From Parascedosporium putredinis (Eukaryota > Ascomycota > Sordariomycetes > Microascales > Microascaceae), in NCBI GenBank assembly GCA_949357655.1, contig CASHTG010000005.1, positions 682,001 to 746,000 of the forward strand: 64,000 nucleotides of DNA. The letters run 5' to 3'. Under the pieces are notes generated by a model. The model worked only from the letters and a program-made list of their open reading frames with translations. It searched no databases and was not told the origin of the DNA. The translations under genes were made by a program, and so were the position numbers. Positions 24,856-37,111 of this stretch are shown here, one piece after another (the stretch's first letter is position 1; every line of letters begins with the position of its first letter).

Positions 24856-26952
24856 TCATTCCACTTCGCCAGCACCTTTCTTCCTCACTATCACAGTAGA
24901 GAAGGTGGGCTCGACTGATCTTGTCAGGCCCGGGGGTGCGGCTTCGGTGGAGCCGCCCGTTGCCTCTGAGATGGGAAGTATGCTTATAGGCCGAGTGGAC
25001 CAGTTTTCGGCCGAGGCAGGAACAGTGGTCTCGGTAGGAATGGCGGCGGTTTCTGTAACATCTGTGAAGCCGGGCAGGTTCGTGATGCCGGGAATATCGG
25101 TGAGGCCGGGAAGATCCGTAAAGCCTGGAAGGTCTGTGAGGCCCGGGAGGTCCGTTGCTCCAGGAAGGTCTGTGAATCCCGGGATGTCGGTAACACCAGG
25201 TAGATCGGTAAATCCTGGAAGGTCAGTGACCCCGGAAGGTCAGTGAAGCCAGGAATATCGGTAACCCCAGGAAGGTCCGTAGCACCAGGAAGGTCTGTAA
25301 ATCCTGGCAGGTCAGTAACTCCGGGAAGGTCTGTGAAGCCCGGTATATCGGTAAATCCTGGAAGGTCGGTAACCCCAGGAAGGTCTGTGAATCCTGGAAG
25401 GTCGGTAACTCCAGGGAGGTCTGTGACGCCCGGTATATCAGTAAATCCAGGAAGGTTGGTAACCCCAGGAAGGTCTGTGAAGCCCGGTATATCGGTAACC
25501 CCAGGAAGGTCCGTAACACCGGGAAGGTCTGTGAATCCTGGAAGGTCAGTAACTCCAGGGAGGTCTGTGACGCCCGGTATATCAGTAAATCCAGGAATGT
25601 CACTCGCCCCTGGGAGGTCTGTGAATCCTGGGATACCAGTAATCCCAGGGGGACCTGTAGACGAGATCACATCTGTTGTTCCAGGAACGTCAGTGAAGTT
25701 TGGAACGTTCGTCACTTCTGGAAGGCCGGTAAACTCGGACACTTCGGTCCCTGTAGGGACTTCGCTAGAGCTCGAGGTATCCGTCGCCCTGGGGCTACTG
25801 GTACCCCCTGGAGATCAGTGAGCTCAGTTGTCTGAGTTTCTTCTGGGAGGCCGGCGACGCTCGAGATATCAATCACGCTCTGCGTATCAGTTACGCCAGG
25901 AACGTCCGAGAAGCCCGGGGCGTTTGTTGGCCCGGAGATGTCAGTGAAGTCGGCCGTCTCGCTCGGACTCGAGGCCGTTGGAGAGCTGGACACCTCGGTA
26001 AACCCGGAAAGCTCTGTTTCGGTAGTTGCGGTGGGAACATTAGTAACATCAGTGACGTCCGGTAAGTCTGTGAAGCCGGGAATAGGCACGTCGGTCCACC
26101 CGGGCAAATCTGTGGAGTTTGGGACGTCTGTAAAGCCGGCGACATCTGTAGGGGCCAGTCAGGTTCACCAGAAGCATCCGGGATGTCGGAGATAGAAGGT
26201 GTCTCGGCAGACTGGCTTGTGGGAAACGCTGGTTGCGATGAGAATGCCGAGGCCTCTTCCGCACACGGAGGCACCGGTCTCCCAGAGGAGCTTGGCGAGG
26301 CTGGCCCACTGAAGGGTCCGCGCGTTGAGAGGTCGCCCCCGACGGGAACGGGAACGGAGGTACGGAGATGCCCGTTTCTTCCGGAGCGGCAGTCGTCGAC
26401 CAGAGGTCAACGCTTGGCGAGGTTCCCGCGGACCAGATGACGGTCCAGCCCTCGCTCGCGCCAGCCGTTTCCGAAACCTCGGGGAATGTCGATTCCAGTC
26501 TCGTGGTAGGAGGAGCGGGCTCGCCCGAGAAGTTTGAATGTCGACGCTGCTCGGCACCGGGAAATCAAGCTCGTCTCCTCCGCACCGGACGTGGAATAGG
26601 GCGAGGTCGTGCCTTCAAAAGCACCCGAGCCCGAGAGCTGGGAGGCACTGCTGCCTGGGCCGGTGGGGCGCTCTCCGCCCGGTGGCCGGGAGATGTACGG
26701 CTGCGCCGTCACGGTTTGAAAGATGTCAAGAGGTTTGTCGGAGGACAGGGGCTCGTCAGCAGTTCCCTGTTTGGGTATCAAATCATCCCAATCCCGAACC
26801 CAGTCCCACCAAGTGCTCCAGTCAGCCCAGTCAATCCAGTCCCAGTCGATGCCGTCGTTGGGCCCATCATCGCCGGGAGCATCTGGCGGCGCCTGCGCGA
26901 GGACGTGGCCGAGGAGGAGGCTCGCGCCCAAAAGGCTAGAGGCTAGCTTCAT
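24856..26952 (-). CDS. Secreted Trp/Asp-rich, hexapeptide-repeat protein, six frame breaks
   Basis: I do not recognise a named family. The start MKLASSLLGASLLLGHVLAQ is a clear signal peptide. It is followed by PPDAPGDDGPNDG and a segment with eight Trp alternating with Asp (IDWDWIDWADW, then STWWDWVRDW). Next comes about 250 residues rich in Ser, Thr, Pro and Glu, then degenerate and near-perfect G-[FV]-T-D-[LI]-P repeats, and a short tail ending KKGAGEVE. No C-terminal GPI-type hydrophobic tail is visible. One base is missing near 26574-26580, 26519-26531, 26303-26307, 26151-26156, 25788-25794 and 25230-25233. Adding six bases makes one 700-codon frame that closes exactly. Thr/Ser density suggests a heavily O-glycosylated wall or extracellular protein. 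That function is inference. Confidence 0.75.
25058..25640 (-). repeat. 18-bp tandem array encoding GFTDLP/GVTDLP hexapeptides
   Basis: About 31 units of 18 bp inside the secreted-protein gene, consensus G-[F/V]-T-D-[L/I]-P, with rarer GASDIP, GVTNLP, GLTDIP and GITNLP. A higher-order repeat is visible: the stretch beginning AACTCCAGGG at 25407 recurs at 25551, exactly 144 bp (eight units) later. This points to recent internal duplication. The array contains one one-base frame break at 25230-25233. Confidence 0.93.
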
Positions 26953-29216
26953 GGCGAGTGGGTGTGTTGGAGGGGCGCCCTTCTTTCCTCGAGCTTCAAT
27001 GACCCCTGATGTTGTAGTGGTTGTGGTTGGGCTTCTTTTCTTTTCCCAAATTTGAAAGAGAGAAGGTTGTTCTAGGTGGTTCATGAATCCCGGAACGACT
27101 TGAGGGTGGAATAAGGCACTTGGCGTCGGCTTTTTATATAGCCTGGAAGCTTACCTCGAGAGGTATGGTCAAATACTCGGGCGCACAGCCTGACGTACGC
27201 CTCGCAACCTCACCACGCCCTTTTTTGCCTTCCGTCGCCGTCCAAGGAAGTCATTGTCGTCGTCATCGCGTCCTACGTCTCGCCCTTGCACGAGGGCGAC
27301 ATGAAGACAGAGGGCATAGATGTAGTGAGAGTGGTAGATGCGCGTACAGACCTCCGTCGCTCATCATATCCCATTCCAGAATAGAGAAGCTACCGCAAGC
27401 GACCGAGACAGCAAACGTCATGCCTGGGAAGCGGTCTATTGACCTCGCACATGCTGCGGTTCTTGCTGCTCTCGCCACGAGGCGAGTCGGAGAATTTGGT
27501 GTTTATCAGGAAAGGAACAACAAAAAGAGAGACTAAAGGGAAGAACGCGAGGAGAACGGAGGGGCCGAGAGTTTGGAGAGGGCAATGGTGAAGGGGACAA
27601 GAAGAGACAAACTGCTAGATGGAAGGAAGGAGAAATTCTCCGGCTAAGCGGGGAGCCGTGGTTGACAAGTGTGGTTGACAAGTGTACGCCTGCGATAGCC
27701 GAGCCCTTTTCTCGACCTTTCATGATCTTTTCAAGCGGGAGAAGTTAGGGGGAAGGATTGGAAGTTTTGTCTTGCTTAACGAGACCCGGAAGTAGAAAGG
27801 CCGCATCCCTAGCCTCTCCATCGTCCACGCGGGTGGAACGTGAAGGCAAGGGCAGAGAGCAAAGAAGTATGAAGGAAAGACGAAGAGAGTAAAAAAAAAA
27901 AAGCTTCCGAGCACGAAAAGCAAGCTGTCAGAGAAAGTTCCCGGTGGTACACCGCAGGTATCACCGGTTGCGCAAGGGTGGCACAACGGCCTGGCGATTC
28001 CATTTGCCTCTTTTTTTCCCCAATCTTCGTTTACGCATTTTGCTCTAGGGCTCGCCCTTGTTCCTCCGCGCTTGTCAAGGTGGGCGATGGCGCGGACAAG
28101 GCACCGGGGTACAGTCCGATGTCCGACGTGCTACAAGCCGGCGAGCCATCTCCCCTGGGCTCTTTGGACGGGTTGTACGGGGGTGCTCTCACACCGGCGA
28201 GGAGTTCCCAAGGAGGAAAGGGGATCGAAAGGGACAGGGTGAAAGAGGGGAGGAAGGAAGGGAGGGGCGCGATTGGGGCTACACGTAGGACCTGGATGGG
28301 GTAGGTGACCCGGTTGGGGAGGGGTGACACTTGAGCATGAGGATGAAACTGGCCCTTTATACGAAGCGGCTGCAACCCATCCATTAACACGAGCACGCGT
28401 TCTGAACGTCTTCTCTCTGAGGGGAGGGAGTTTCTTCTCTCTCTTTCTTTCTGGTTTCGTGGCCCAATTTCTTCCTTTTCGTTCACCTTCTCGACGCTAC
28501 CTCACAAGACCGAGTAAGTTCGCGGTTGACGAACCAGACCACCGCCGGAACCAAAAGGTGTCGCGGGAACTTTGGTTTTCGGTGGCGGGGGACGCTTTGT
28601 CCAGCATGTGAAGAGTATAAGAATTTCCCTATTAGCTCTACCACAGTAGGACATGCCTTCATATGCATACCTGATTTTCCGTTCGCCCCTGCCTTGGAGG
28701 CGGGCCTGGTCATCGTCATCCATGACTGTCTTAGGATTGTCGAACGTTGAGAGAGTTAGGGGACGGGAAGCCGGCAGCCAACGGTTGGACCTCGCTCGCC
28801 AAGGACAGCCGAGTCGGCTCACTCACGGCACACGGGAATCATTCACTTTTTTGTTTTCACGGTGGGTGATCCGATCATGATCTCACTGATTGCCTGTTTT
28901 GTATACGCACCATGGCGGCCGTTGCGTAGCGGGTTGACCTTGTTGAATTGTGTCCCTGCCCTAGGAAGAGGGCAATGTGGGAAAGAAGAAGAAAATAACA
29001 GAAAAAGTTGATTTCTCAGATGCATTGCTCCCCTCCGGATGCCGGATTTGTTCTAGATGAAAGGAAAAAAGTAGAAACCACACATAAAAAAAAGCCGAGA
29101 GAAGAGTGAGCAACCGAGAACAGAGATCGGGGATACAACTACACGGTGATCTTGCCTCTTGACCCGTCCCTTCTCTCTCCGTATACGTCAGCCTTTCGTG
29201 AAACTCCTACCGCCCT
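26953..29216. other. 2.3-kb gap, no gene recognised
   Basis: Promoter of the repeat-protein gene at left and 3' flank of GCV3 at right. Only short, purine-skewed open frames are seen, with no recognisable product. Confidence 0.5.
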
Positions 29217-29984
29217 TTACTCCTCCTCTTGTACCTCCTTGGTGAACTGGATGTACTCGTCGGCGGTCAAGAGCTGGTTGAATTCCTCAATGCTAGTCTC
29301 GTCGACCTCGACCTTGGCGAGCCAGCCGCCGCCGGCGGAGTCGTCCTCGGGCACCTGGTTGATGATGGAGGGCTTTTCCTCGAGCGAGCCGTTGGTGGCG
29401 ACGACCTTGCACTTGACGGGAGTGTTGATGTCGGACGCGGACTTGACAGACTCGACAGCGCCAATGGCGTCGCCGGCGGCGACCCAGTCACCGGCCTCGG
29501 GGAGCTCGACGTAGACGACGTCACCGAGGGCCTCGGCAGCGTATTCGGAGATACCGATGACGCCCGTCATCTTTGGGGGTTGATGTCAATCCATTCGTGG
29601 TCTCTCGTGTATCGCTTCTCGAGAACTGTAAAAGGTGTAACACGCCCATGTTAGTTTATTCTTCATTTGTTAAAATTTTATTTCGCTTTATTTATTTATT
29701 TTATTTTTGGGAGGCGTCTTCTCCCTCTTTCCAATTGTCTTGCGCCAATCGTAAAGAGGTGGTGTGTGGCGGCTCCTATCGGGTGTTGGTGGGCCGAGGG
29801 AAAGATTTGCGAGGAAAATTAAGAATGTTTGGTGGGGGCCGGGGGTGGGTGGTGTGGGAAGGAAAACTGGCTCACCGATAGGAGAGGTTGTGAATGCGCG
29901 GGTGCGAGCCAATGTCCTCACGGGGACAGTCTTTGCAAAGGTCGCGGGCCGGAGCGCCCTCAGAGATCGAGCAATTGACGCCAT
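29217..29984 (-). CDS. GCV3: Glycine cleavage system H protein, mitochondrial, one frame break
   Basis: Lipoyl-carrier subunit that shuttles the aminomethyl group between the P, T and L proteins in the mitochondrial matrix. Exon 1 (29876-29984) encodes an Arg-rich presequence starting MASIARSLRALRPATFAKTV. Exon 2 (29217-29625) encodes the mature domain from VLEKRYTRDHEWIDINPQ to the end at EVQEEE. The lipoyl-lysine motif GAVESVKSASDINTPV is intact, as is ISEYAAEALGDVVYVELP. The intron is phase 1 with a TTTACAG acceptor. At 29572-29574 the coding strand has AAA where AAAA is needed to join INPQ to KMTGVIG. With that base the protein is 172 residues, normal for the family. Confidence 0.95.
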
Positions 29985-31087
29985 GGCTGTTCTTGTTTTT
30001 CCGAAACTGGCGCAAAAAAAAAGAGGAGAGGAGATTGTTTGTGCGTCGAGGCGGCCTTTTCGAGGAGGGAGAGGGAGAGAGAGAAAGGGTCGTAAGGATG
30101 GGAGGATTCGATGTGGTGCGATACACTCTCAATTGCCTGATTGAGTCGTTGTGGTTTGGACCGAGTTATCACAAGCTCGGAATTGGGGGAAGCTCACCCC
30201 TGTCGTTTATTTGCTGAGTCATCCGTCTGACATAATATGTTGGCGGGCGTAAAGATCCCTCGCTGATTGGACAATAAAGCTAGACCAATCAAAGCTGATG
30301 GTGGGGAAATTTGTTGGAGGGAGCATCCGGGAAGAGAGACACTAGACATTTCTTCGCTGATGGTTTCTGTGTAAGCCCCCACTGCTGCCCAGAAACCAGC
30401 GTCATCATTCAATCTCTTAGCCTCTGGTCAGAGGCCAAAGGGTGGGACGCTTCGTGGATGACGGTGCAGGAACGAGGGGTGGAGAGAGCCATCAGGAATT
30501 TTTGCTGCAACACATGAGATGCACACACACACAACATTGAACTGTTAGAAAACGAACGCGAGTCTGTCGTGGTGGCAATCTAGAAGGCGCGCTTTCCCCT
30601 CCCCGCCTTTTACCTATTCCTTATTACTGTCCCTACGCTTCTCTTTCATCTATTTCTGCCAGCTACGTCTACTAATGCAACATTGAAGCTTTCTTGCCAT
30701 TCGTGGGTGGTCTCATCAAGAAAACAATTCATAGAAACCTGATCGAGAGGTTCTTCATCAAGACCGACAATGGGGCCTAGGTAACATTAAGTGCACCATT
30801 TGAATTCCAACGCCCTTATTACCTTGGAAAGGCCAGCCCAGGAACGAACTCATTGTCTGTGGTGGGGCGCCGGCGAAGCTAAATGGCCCACTCAACAATG
30901 AGAAAAAGGAAGCTATACCAGGGTTGTTTCGGTGTGGGACAACAAAGGAGCAGGACACGACATGACGCTTGTGATTGGACGTCGTTGCTGTGGGACGGCA
31001 TAGACATTCAGATATACGAAGGATGTCCGGATCAAGGCGGGGAGAGGGTGGCAAGTCGTGTTATTCGACGCATCGTTGGTATTATTG

Positions 31088-31114
31088 TTGACTGGCTTGA
31101 CTGGCTTGACTGGG
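31088..31114. repeat. 9-bp tandem repeat (TTGACTGGC), three copies
   Basis: Three consecutive copies, the last changed at its final base. Confidence 0.85.
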
Positions 31115-31644
31115 CCCTCCGCCGCGATTGTTCGGTTGTGGGTGTGGTTGTGGCTCCGTCAATTCCGTCGACTGATATTACCCGTCGATTTCACAAATAA
31201 ACAAAACGAGAAAAAGAAGAAAAACCCCGAATTGAAAGGAAAGAAGCTCAAGAATTCGGGATGAAGCCCTGGAGGAGGGAGGGGGCACTCAGCCTACGCT
31301 CGTCACGAGAACGGCTATATTATTCCCCTCAACCGAGCATTCTGCTATCGATGAAGGAAAAGAAAAAAATCACCGGAGAGATTAAGCTTCATTCAGTTCA
31401 TTTTTTTCTTCTTGTCTTTGCCCTCGTGTCTTTCTTTTGCTTTATTTGTGCAACATTGAAAAGGATCAAAAGGCCTGGCAGAGGCAGCGGCGGGGCCGTG
31501 GTTCTTTGACGAGCATGAAATCGCCAATTTAACTCGCACGCGTCTCGCGTTGATTCACCTGTAGCCACTCAAGCAACCAATGTTGACAATGTGTGGTTGT
31601 CTGTCCGCTGGCTCCGCTGACATCAACAAAAACGTTCAAATTCT

Positions 31645-31670
31645 GGACGTGGACGTGGACGTGGACGTGG
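31645..31670. repeat. 6-bp tandem repeat (GGACGT), about four copies
   Basis: Perfect hexamer repeat. On the plus strand one frame would read alternating Asp-Val. Confidence 0.85.
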
Positions 31671-32094
31671 GGCACAAACCGGCAAATTGGAAAAAGACTG
31701 CTTTTGCAAGTCGGAAAACGGAGAGACTTCCAAGTACCGTAAATATTTGGGGAGCATTCCAGTAAAAATAGCCTATCAGGAATTGGGATGCGCCTCGCAA
31801 GACCTCCCCATGAAACGGGGTGGAATAAGATCGATTGGCTCGTTGAGGCTCTGCAGGCTTCAAGATTCGTGGGAAGAACAAATGAGCATGAATTGGTCCG
31901 TTGATACTGTATCTCAGGGCTAGAAAGGGTTCGCTTCTTATCATTCTTTCTTCCTGCCTTGGTCAGGGTTGGGGACTGCCATCTTTCGACAAGGCTAAAA
32001 ACGGCACGGCATGGAAGGGTTGGGAGAGATTGGCCTTGAGCCTCAATGGATGTTCAACAGGGTTAAGGGTTGAAGGGAGATGTTTGGAACGTAT

Positions 32095-32121
32095 GGACAC
32101 TCTTGACACTCTTGACACTCT
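32095..32121. repeat. 9-bp tandem repeat (GACACTCTT), about three copies
   Basis: Near-perfect copies in the gene-free interval upstream of TEM1. Confidence 0.8.
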
Positions 32122-34073
32122 CTATTGCCTTTGCTTTTCAGTGGCCCAAGCTATTTGGGGGAAGGGAAGCGAAGATCACTTGTGTATCCACGACCGTGGA
32201 TCTAGTCAACCTAGAGGTGTCGTGTCAAGGTCTAGCTGCAAAGGCATCTGTCAAGTCTCCTTCTTCTCCCTAGGAAGATGGGATAAAATGACAAGATAGG
32301 TCTCAAATGTTCTAGATACCGTACCCTGATATCTTCCTTTATCCTAGGTCCTCTCTTCCTCTAACGCACCCGATGACGGCCATGGATGAATTGTCGTCGG
32401 GTCCCGGGCACATCATTGCGCTAACGGAGATGAAGTAAGGCGGCTAGATTGCGAAAGATGCATTCCAGTGCCCTCCACCATGAATTGGTCAATCGAAGCA
32501 TCTGGCTTGCATTACGCAGTGGCTATAGCCTCCGTAATTGCACTTTTCCCTTGGCCCTGGAAGCGGACCGATTGCATTGAGCCATGGGTGGATCAATTGA
32601 GGCATGGACTGAGTAGGAATAGCCCATCTTGCCCGTTTACAAACCAGGAACTGAGTGTGGAGAGCACTACTTGCACTGGCGTCAACTAGTAGCTTTGGTT
32701 GGTTTGGCTTGTTTGGCTGGCCCCCACAAGCACACCTTTTCCGTAATGCCTCAACTTACACACTGTACAGTGAAAAACAGTCCGTTATCTAGGCTACTTC
32801 TACCGTTTAACCACGCTTGGTCTTTAATTTCGACGATACGTGTTTGTGCAGACTTCACAGTTCAGGTTTAGACAACTACCAGTGACCCTCTATTCCTTCC
32901 CCCTCGCCCACAGAGGCTCACAACCGACCCCATCCAAGCCTAGATTACGCTTGATTCTTTTCGGTTTTTCTTCTTCTTCTTCAGCAAACCCCTGCAACCC
33001 TCGTTGACTGCAGAACCTAACAAAGGGCGAGACGACGATAGACACATCTTCCGTCTATTGACCTGCCCTTATTTCTCCAACCGACCGTCGAGCCTTTTGG
33101 TACAACCCAAGACGAAATCAGCCACACACCCCCTCTAGTGGGAGCGCCCCCCTTACGTCCTTTACGTAGAACCACTACCCATGTCGTGGTAGGCTTCGAT
33201 CCCTCCTTCGACATAGACACCACCACCGCGACCTCTCTTTGACCGTTCATTTTTCGTGCACGTCGCCGACGACACTACGAAGGCGGTCCACTCGCGCCAC
33301 GCTCGCTCGACACGCTCCGTCGAACGGACAAAAGAAAGGGAACAATCGAGACCACGCCGAACATCAGCGCCTAGAACGGTATAGTACCAGCCTTCCTGCC
33401 CTCCTGCCCTGTCCCCTAGTACGTTTTCCTCAATCTCCACACAACCTCATCTCCTTCTCCATTCCATTCCCGCCCCTCCCCTCCCTGCCATGCTTTGCCA
33501 TGCCCGACACGTTAGGAACCTCCGATCTCAAGCCAAAGTCCAACTGTCAAGCTGAGTCCCGGCTAGGCCCTCCCTCCCCACCCCACCATTCTTCGTCCAT
33601 CACCTCAGCCGGGGTTCCTTTCACCCCTTTCACTATCACGCCCCCTTCCCCAGACTTGACTCGGTACTGTCCCTTGCTAGACCTTTTCCTGTCGCCATCC
33701 TTCCTCCTTGCAGCGTCTCGTTTCCACCTCGCGTGCCTTGCTAACATTCCTTGCTTCTTTCCTCCCCTTGCTAGAAGTGCGCGACAACCTCGTTTTCTTT
33801 TTTTTGCGAGAGACGTACCGGACGAGGCCATCGCCTACGGCCACTCCCTGGACGCCAACCGAGGACTCATCGCCTAGCCTAGCCTAGCCTCTCCTCGCCT
33901 CTTCGAAGCCCTTTCTTCTCCGGTCGTCGAGGTCCGAGACAGCTCCTATACCCTTTGTCCCATTGTCTCTCTCCCTTCCGCTCTTCCTTCCTTCGACAAC
34001 CCACTCCGCCACCGTGGATTCATCAACGTTATCATTCGGGTCTCCGGCCCAGTTCCACGACGCTCTGGACACC

Positions 34074-35232
34074 ATGGAGCATGATCACACCCCGACCCAC
34101 GATCCGCACGAGGACACCCTCGGCGGAATCGAAGGCTCTCCTCACATCGGCGGGCCCTCGCAGAACAATGGCTACCCACGAGCCGACAGCCGCCATCACC
34201 ATCACCACCACCACAGCCAGTCCCTCGACCAGGGCCTCTCCCATTCTCCCCGCCTCGAAGACATGGACCCCCGAATCGCTACACCACGCCCCCAGTCCCC
34301 TCGCGCCCGCCAACATATCGCGGCCTGCCTCTCGCCTATCCGCCGGCGGCGACCGCAACGTCCAGGGCTACCCCGCCGACTACCAATCACGGGGCTCTGC
34401 CGGTCCTTCAGAGCAGAAGAGCCGCGACCACGTCGTGATCAAGGTTGGCATGGTGGGCGACGCCCAGATTGGCAAGACGAGCTTGATGGTCAAGTACGTC
34501 GAGGGCAGCTGGGACGAGGATTACATCCAAACCCTCGGCGTCAACTTCATGGAGAAGACGATTAGCATCCGGAATACGGAAATCACATTTTCCATTTGGG
34601 ATCTTGGCGGCCAGCGCGAGTTTGTCAACATGTTGCCGCTCGTGTGCAACGATGCGGTCGCCATCCTCTTCATGTTTGACTTGACGCGCAAGAGCACCCT
34701 GAACAGCATCAAGGAGTGGTACCGCCAAGGGAGGGGGTTCAACAAGACTGCTATCCCCATTTTAGTTGGAACCAAGTACGATCACTTTGTCAACTTTCCC
34801 CGCGAGGACCAGGAGGAAATCTCCAACCAGGTAAGAATTCAACTTGATAACCTCGTGTTCTTTTTCCACTTGCTTTTTAATAATGGTCACTCTTCGCCTG
34901 CTGCCTTTCAATGCATGGAAGAGGAGAAGAGACCTTTGCCAAGCCGAATGTCTGCTAACTCCGTGTCTTTAGGCCCGGCGGTTTGCCAAGGCCATGCGTG
35001 CCGCGCTCATCTTTAGCAGCACCAGCCACAGCATCAATGTTCAAAAGGTTGGTAGACTCATGTTCTTGACATTCCCTCTTCTAGCGCCATCATGTCGGAC
35101 ACAAGTCGCTAACGTGGTCTTTCTCTTCTTTAGATCTTCAAGATTGTGCTCTCGAAGGCGTTTGATCTCAAATGCACGATCCCCGAGATCGAGAACGTTG
35201 GAGAACCCCTTCTCCTCTATCAGTCTTGCTAA
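34074..35232 (+). CDS. TEM1: Tem1/Spg1-type small GTPase of the septation/mitotic-exit network, one frame break
   Basis: Ras-like GTPase at the spindle pole body that starts the septation initiation network. Exons: 34074-34830, 34973-35047, 35134-35232. A non-conserved N-terminal extension of about 125 residues carries a run of seven His. The GTPase core begins [20 protein letters not shown] (P-loop GDAQIGKT). It has the switch II motif WDLGGQREF, the Spg1-type GTKYD in place of NKxD, and [10 protein letters not shown] as the SAK-equivalent loop. It ends [14 protein letters not shown]. Both introns are phase 0. The extension and the core are in different frames. The shift lies between about 34288 and 34310, most simply one extra C in the C5 run 34289-34293 (or two missing). 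Compensated length is 309 residues. Confidence 0.92.
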
Positions 35233-37111
35233 TGGGAAGGGGAAACCGTGAGGTCACTCACCCAACCTGCTTGCCGGCCTCCAGCTCGAGTCCGTTGCGG
35301 GCCCACGCTGGTAGTTGGCCTTGGTGGCATGAACCATAGTCATGTCTATCCCTGCAATAGGAACTGAAACAAAAGTCTCATCATCCGCGCTCTCTCCCGA
35401 GCACACTCACGACCCGGCGTCGAGTCATGGTTTGCCCTTCTAGAGTCGCGCCCGGAGGAGGAGGAGAGGGCGAGCCACATGATGGCGAACACGCGCACAC
35501 GCACGCGCAACCATTCACATAAAACCAAACGGACTCACTCTAATGATGATGAAAGTCACGGCATTATACGAGCCACTGGAGCTCGGCATCAACAAGATTC
35601 CTAGCATCACAAACACTATGCATCAACTCATATACCTATATCCTCTCTAAAAAAAAGAACAAAAGAAAAAAATGGAAACATGGAACAGCTGCTATTGAGC
35701 CCTCCCCTCCCTCGGTCACTCTTGCTTTCCGCCCTAGTTACCCGCCCTTTCTCCCCATGACCAGAATTTTTGTCAGATTTGCGACGAGAAACTTGCATCA
35801 AGGCATCCTCGACTACTTAGATCATTCACACACACCCCAACCGCATTGCACCGTTGTTCGCGCGCCCGGAACGATCGATTAAGCGGTCCTGTGGTTATAC
35901 TTTCTTTTTTGTGTTCTTCAAACCAACTACTCCTTTTTTTTTCTTCCCATTTTCCTTTGTCGTCTACTTGTAACTGTGCTGCTTCTGCTGGAAAGCGCCC
36001 ATATACCCCCTCACGCGGCTAGGGGAGGGAGAACCCGGGGGAAAAGATGGTGTTCAAGGATTCCTTTTTATTACTATTCTTTTTAACTTGTTTCTTGCCA
36101 AGTCTCGAGCTTCATCTATTCATTTTTCTTTTCTTTAATTGAAAGGTTCAACTTTTTTTTTTTTGCCCTCTTTACCTCCAAGTGCCTAACTCGCCCTTTT
36201 TCTCTTCTTCATCCTCCCCCAGCGCTCTTACTCCGCATAATAGACGCGGGTTGAATGTGACGTTTCGTCGGTATAAGGAGATGGGACAGCTCCAGGTCAA
36301 CGCTGGCACCGGGAGGAGGAGCGTGTGTGTACGAATCAAAGGGTTGAATTGGATAGGATGAGAGTCGGGCGCTCACCCTCCCGGAGGCTGTTGCCGCGAT
36401 ATTAGACAAGGGACGATGCGCCCTTCTTCTTCTTTTTTGCTTTGTGTCTATGTTGTCCTTGTTCCTTGCTCGATCGCTGTTCAGGGCCCGGACTTTTGTC
36501 GGAGAGGAGCGGATCGATTCGGCTTCGGGGGCCTGATGGCGTTTTACCTCCCCCACTCCTCTTCGTCTCTTGACTCCTGCGTTGGAATGCTGACTTGTGC
36601 GGCCTCTTCTCCCGTCTATTTTCTCTCACTCGTGTATTTATCGATATATACATCTACTTTGCTTCCTCCGATTACTGTGGCAGTGGAGTTGGAACATGAA
36701 GAAACTAGTTATCAAGCATTCCCAACCTTCTTCAATCCTCCCCTCTTGGGCCAGGTCCTTTTCCTGAAGACTATCTACCCAGTCTACGCGTCAAGGCGGG
36801 GTAGTCTCATGGTGTATAAAATATCAATTGCTGGCAGTAGAGCAATTTCTATCAAGATGGAGACGGGACAAGCCTTTGAGTAAACGAATAACCATTGATG
36901 TAGCTATGACATGTAAACTATGTTAACACTATCTCGAGGCAGCACGCAAGCTCACCTTTGTTCTCTCCTCTTCCTATGGACCAATTCCATCACCATTCCT
37001 AGCCTGTAGCCCTCAGCTCGCAACTACTACACAAACCAAAAAGGCCTTACAATGCTTCGGCGACGGAAAAGAAGGAGACCCCACTGGTGCTGCGACTCCG
37101 ACCTTCCGTCT
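35233..37111. other. 1.9-kb gap: 3' flanks of convergent TEM1 and the Cys-rich gene
   Basis: No gene recognised. Several T-rich and pyrimidine-rich tracts occur at about 35.9-36.2 kb. Confidence 0.5.

Larger units (their letters stand above)
29985..34073. other. 4.1-kb gap between divergent GCV3 and TEM1
   Basis: No gene recognised. Left end is the GCV3 promoter. Roughly 32.9-34.07 kb is a C/T-rich stretch that probably holds the TEM1 promoter and a long leader with upstream ATGs. The middle contains three short perfect tandem repeats whose periods are multiples of three. Confidence 0.5.

Noticed and set aside
25243..25821. Plus-strand open frame of about 190 codons rich in PGRSV repeats
   Set aside because: It is the antisense reading of the 18-bp repeat array. 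The minus-strand frame has a signal peptide and continuous architecture.
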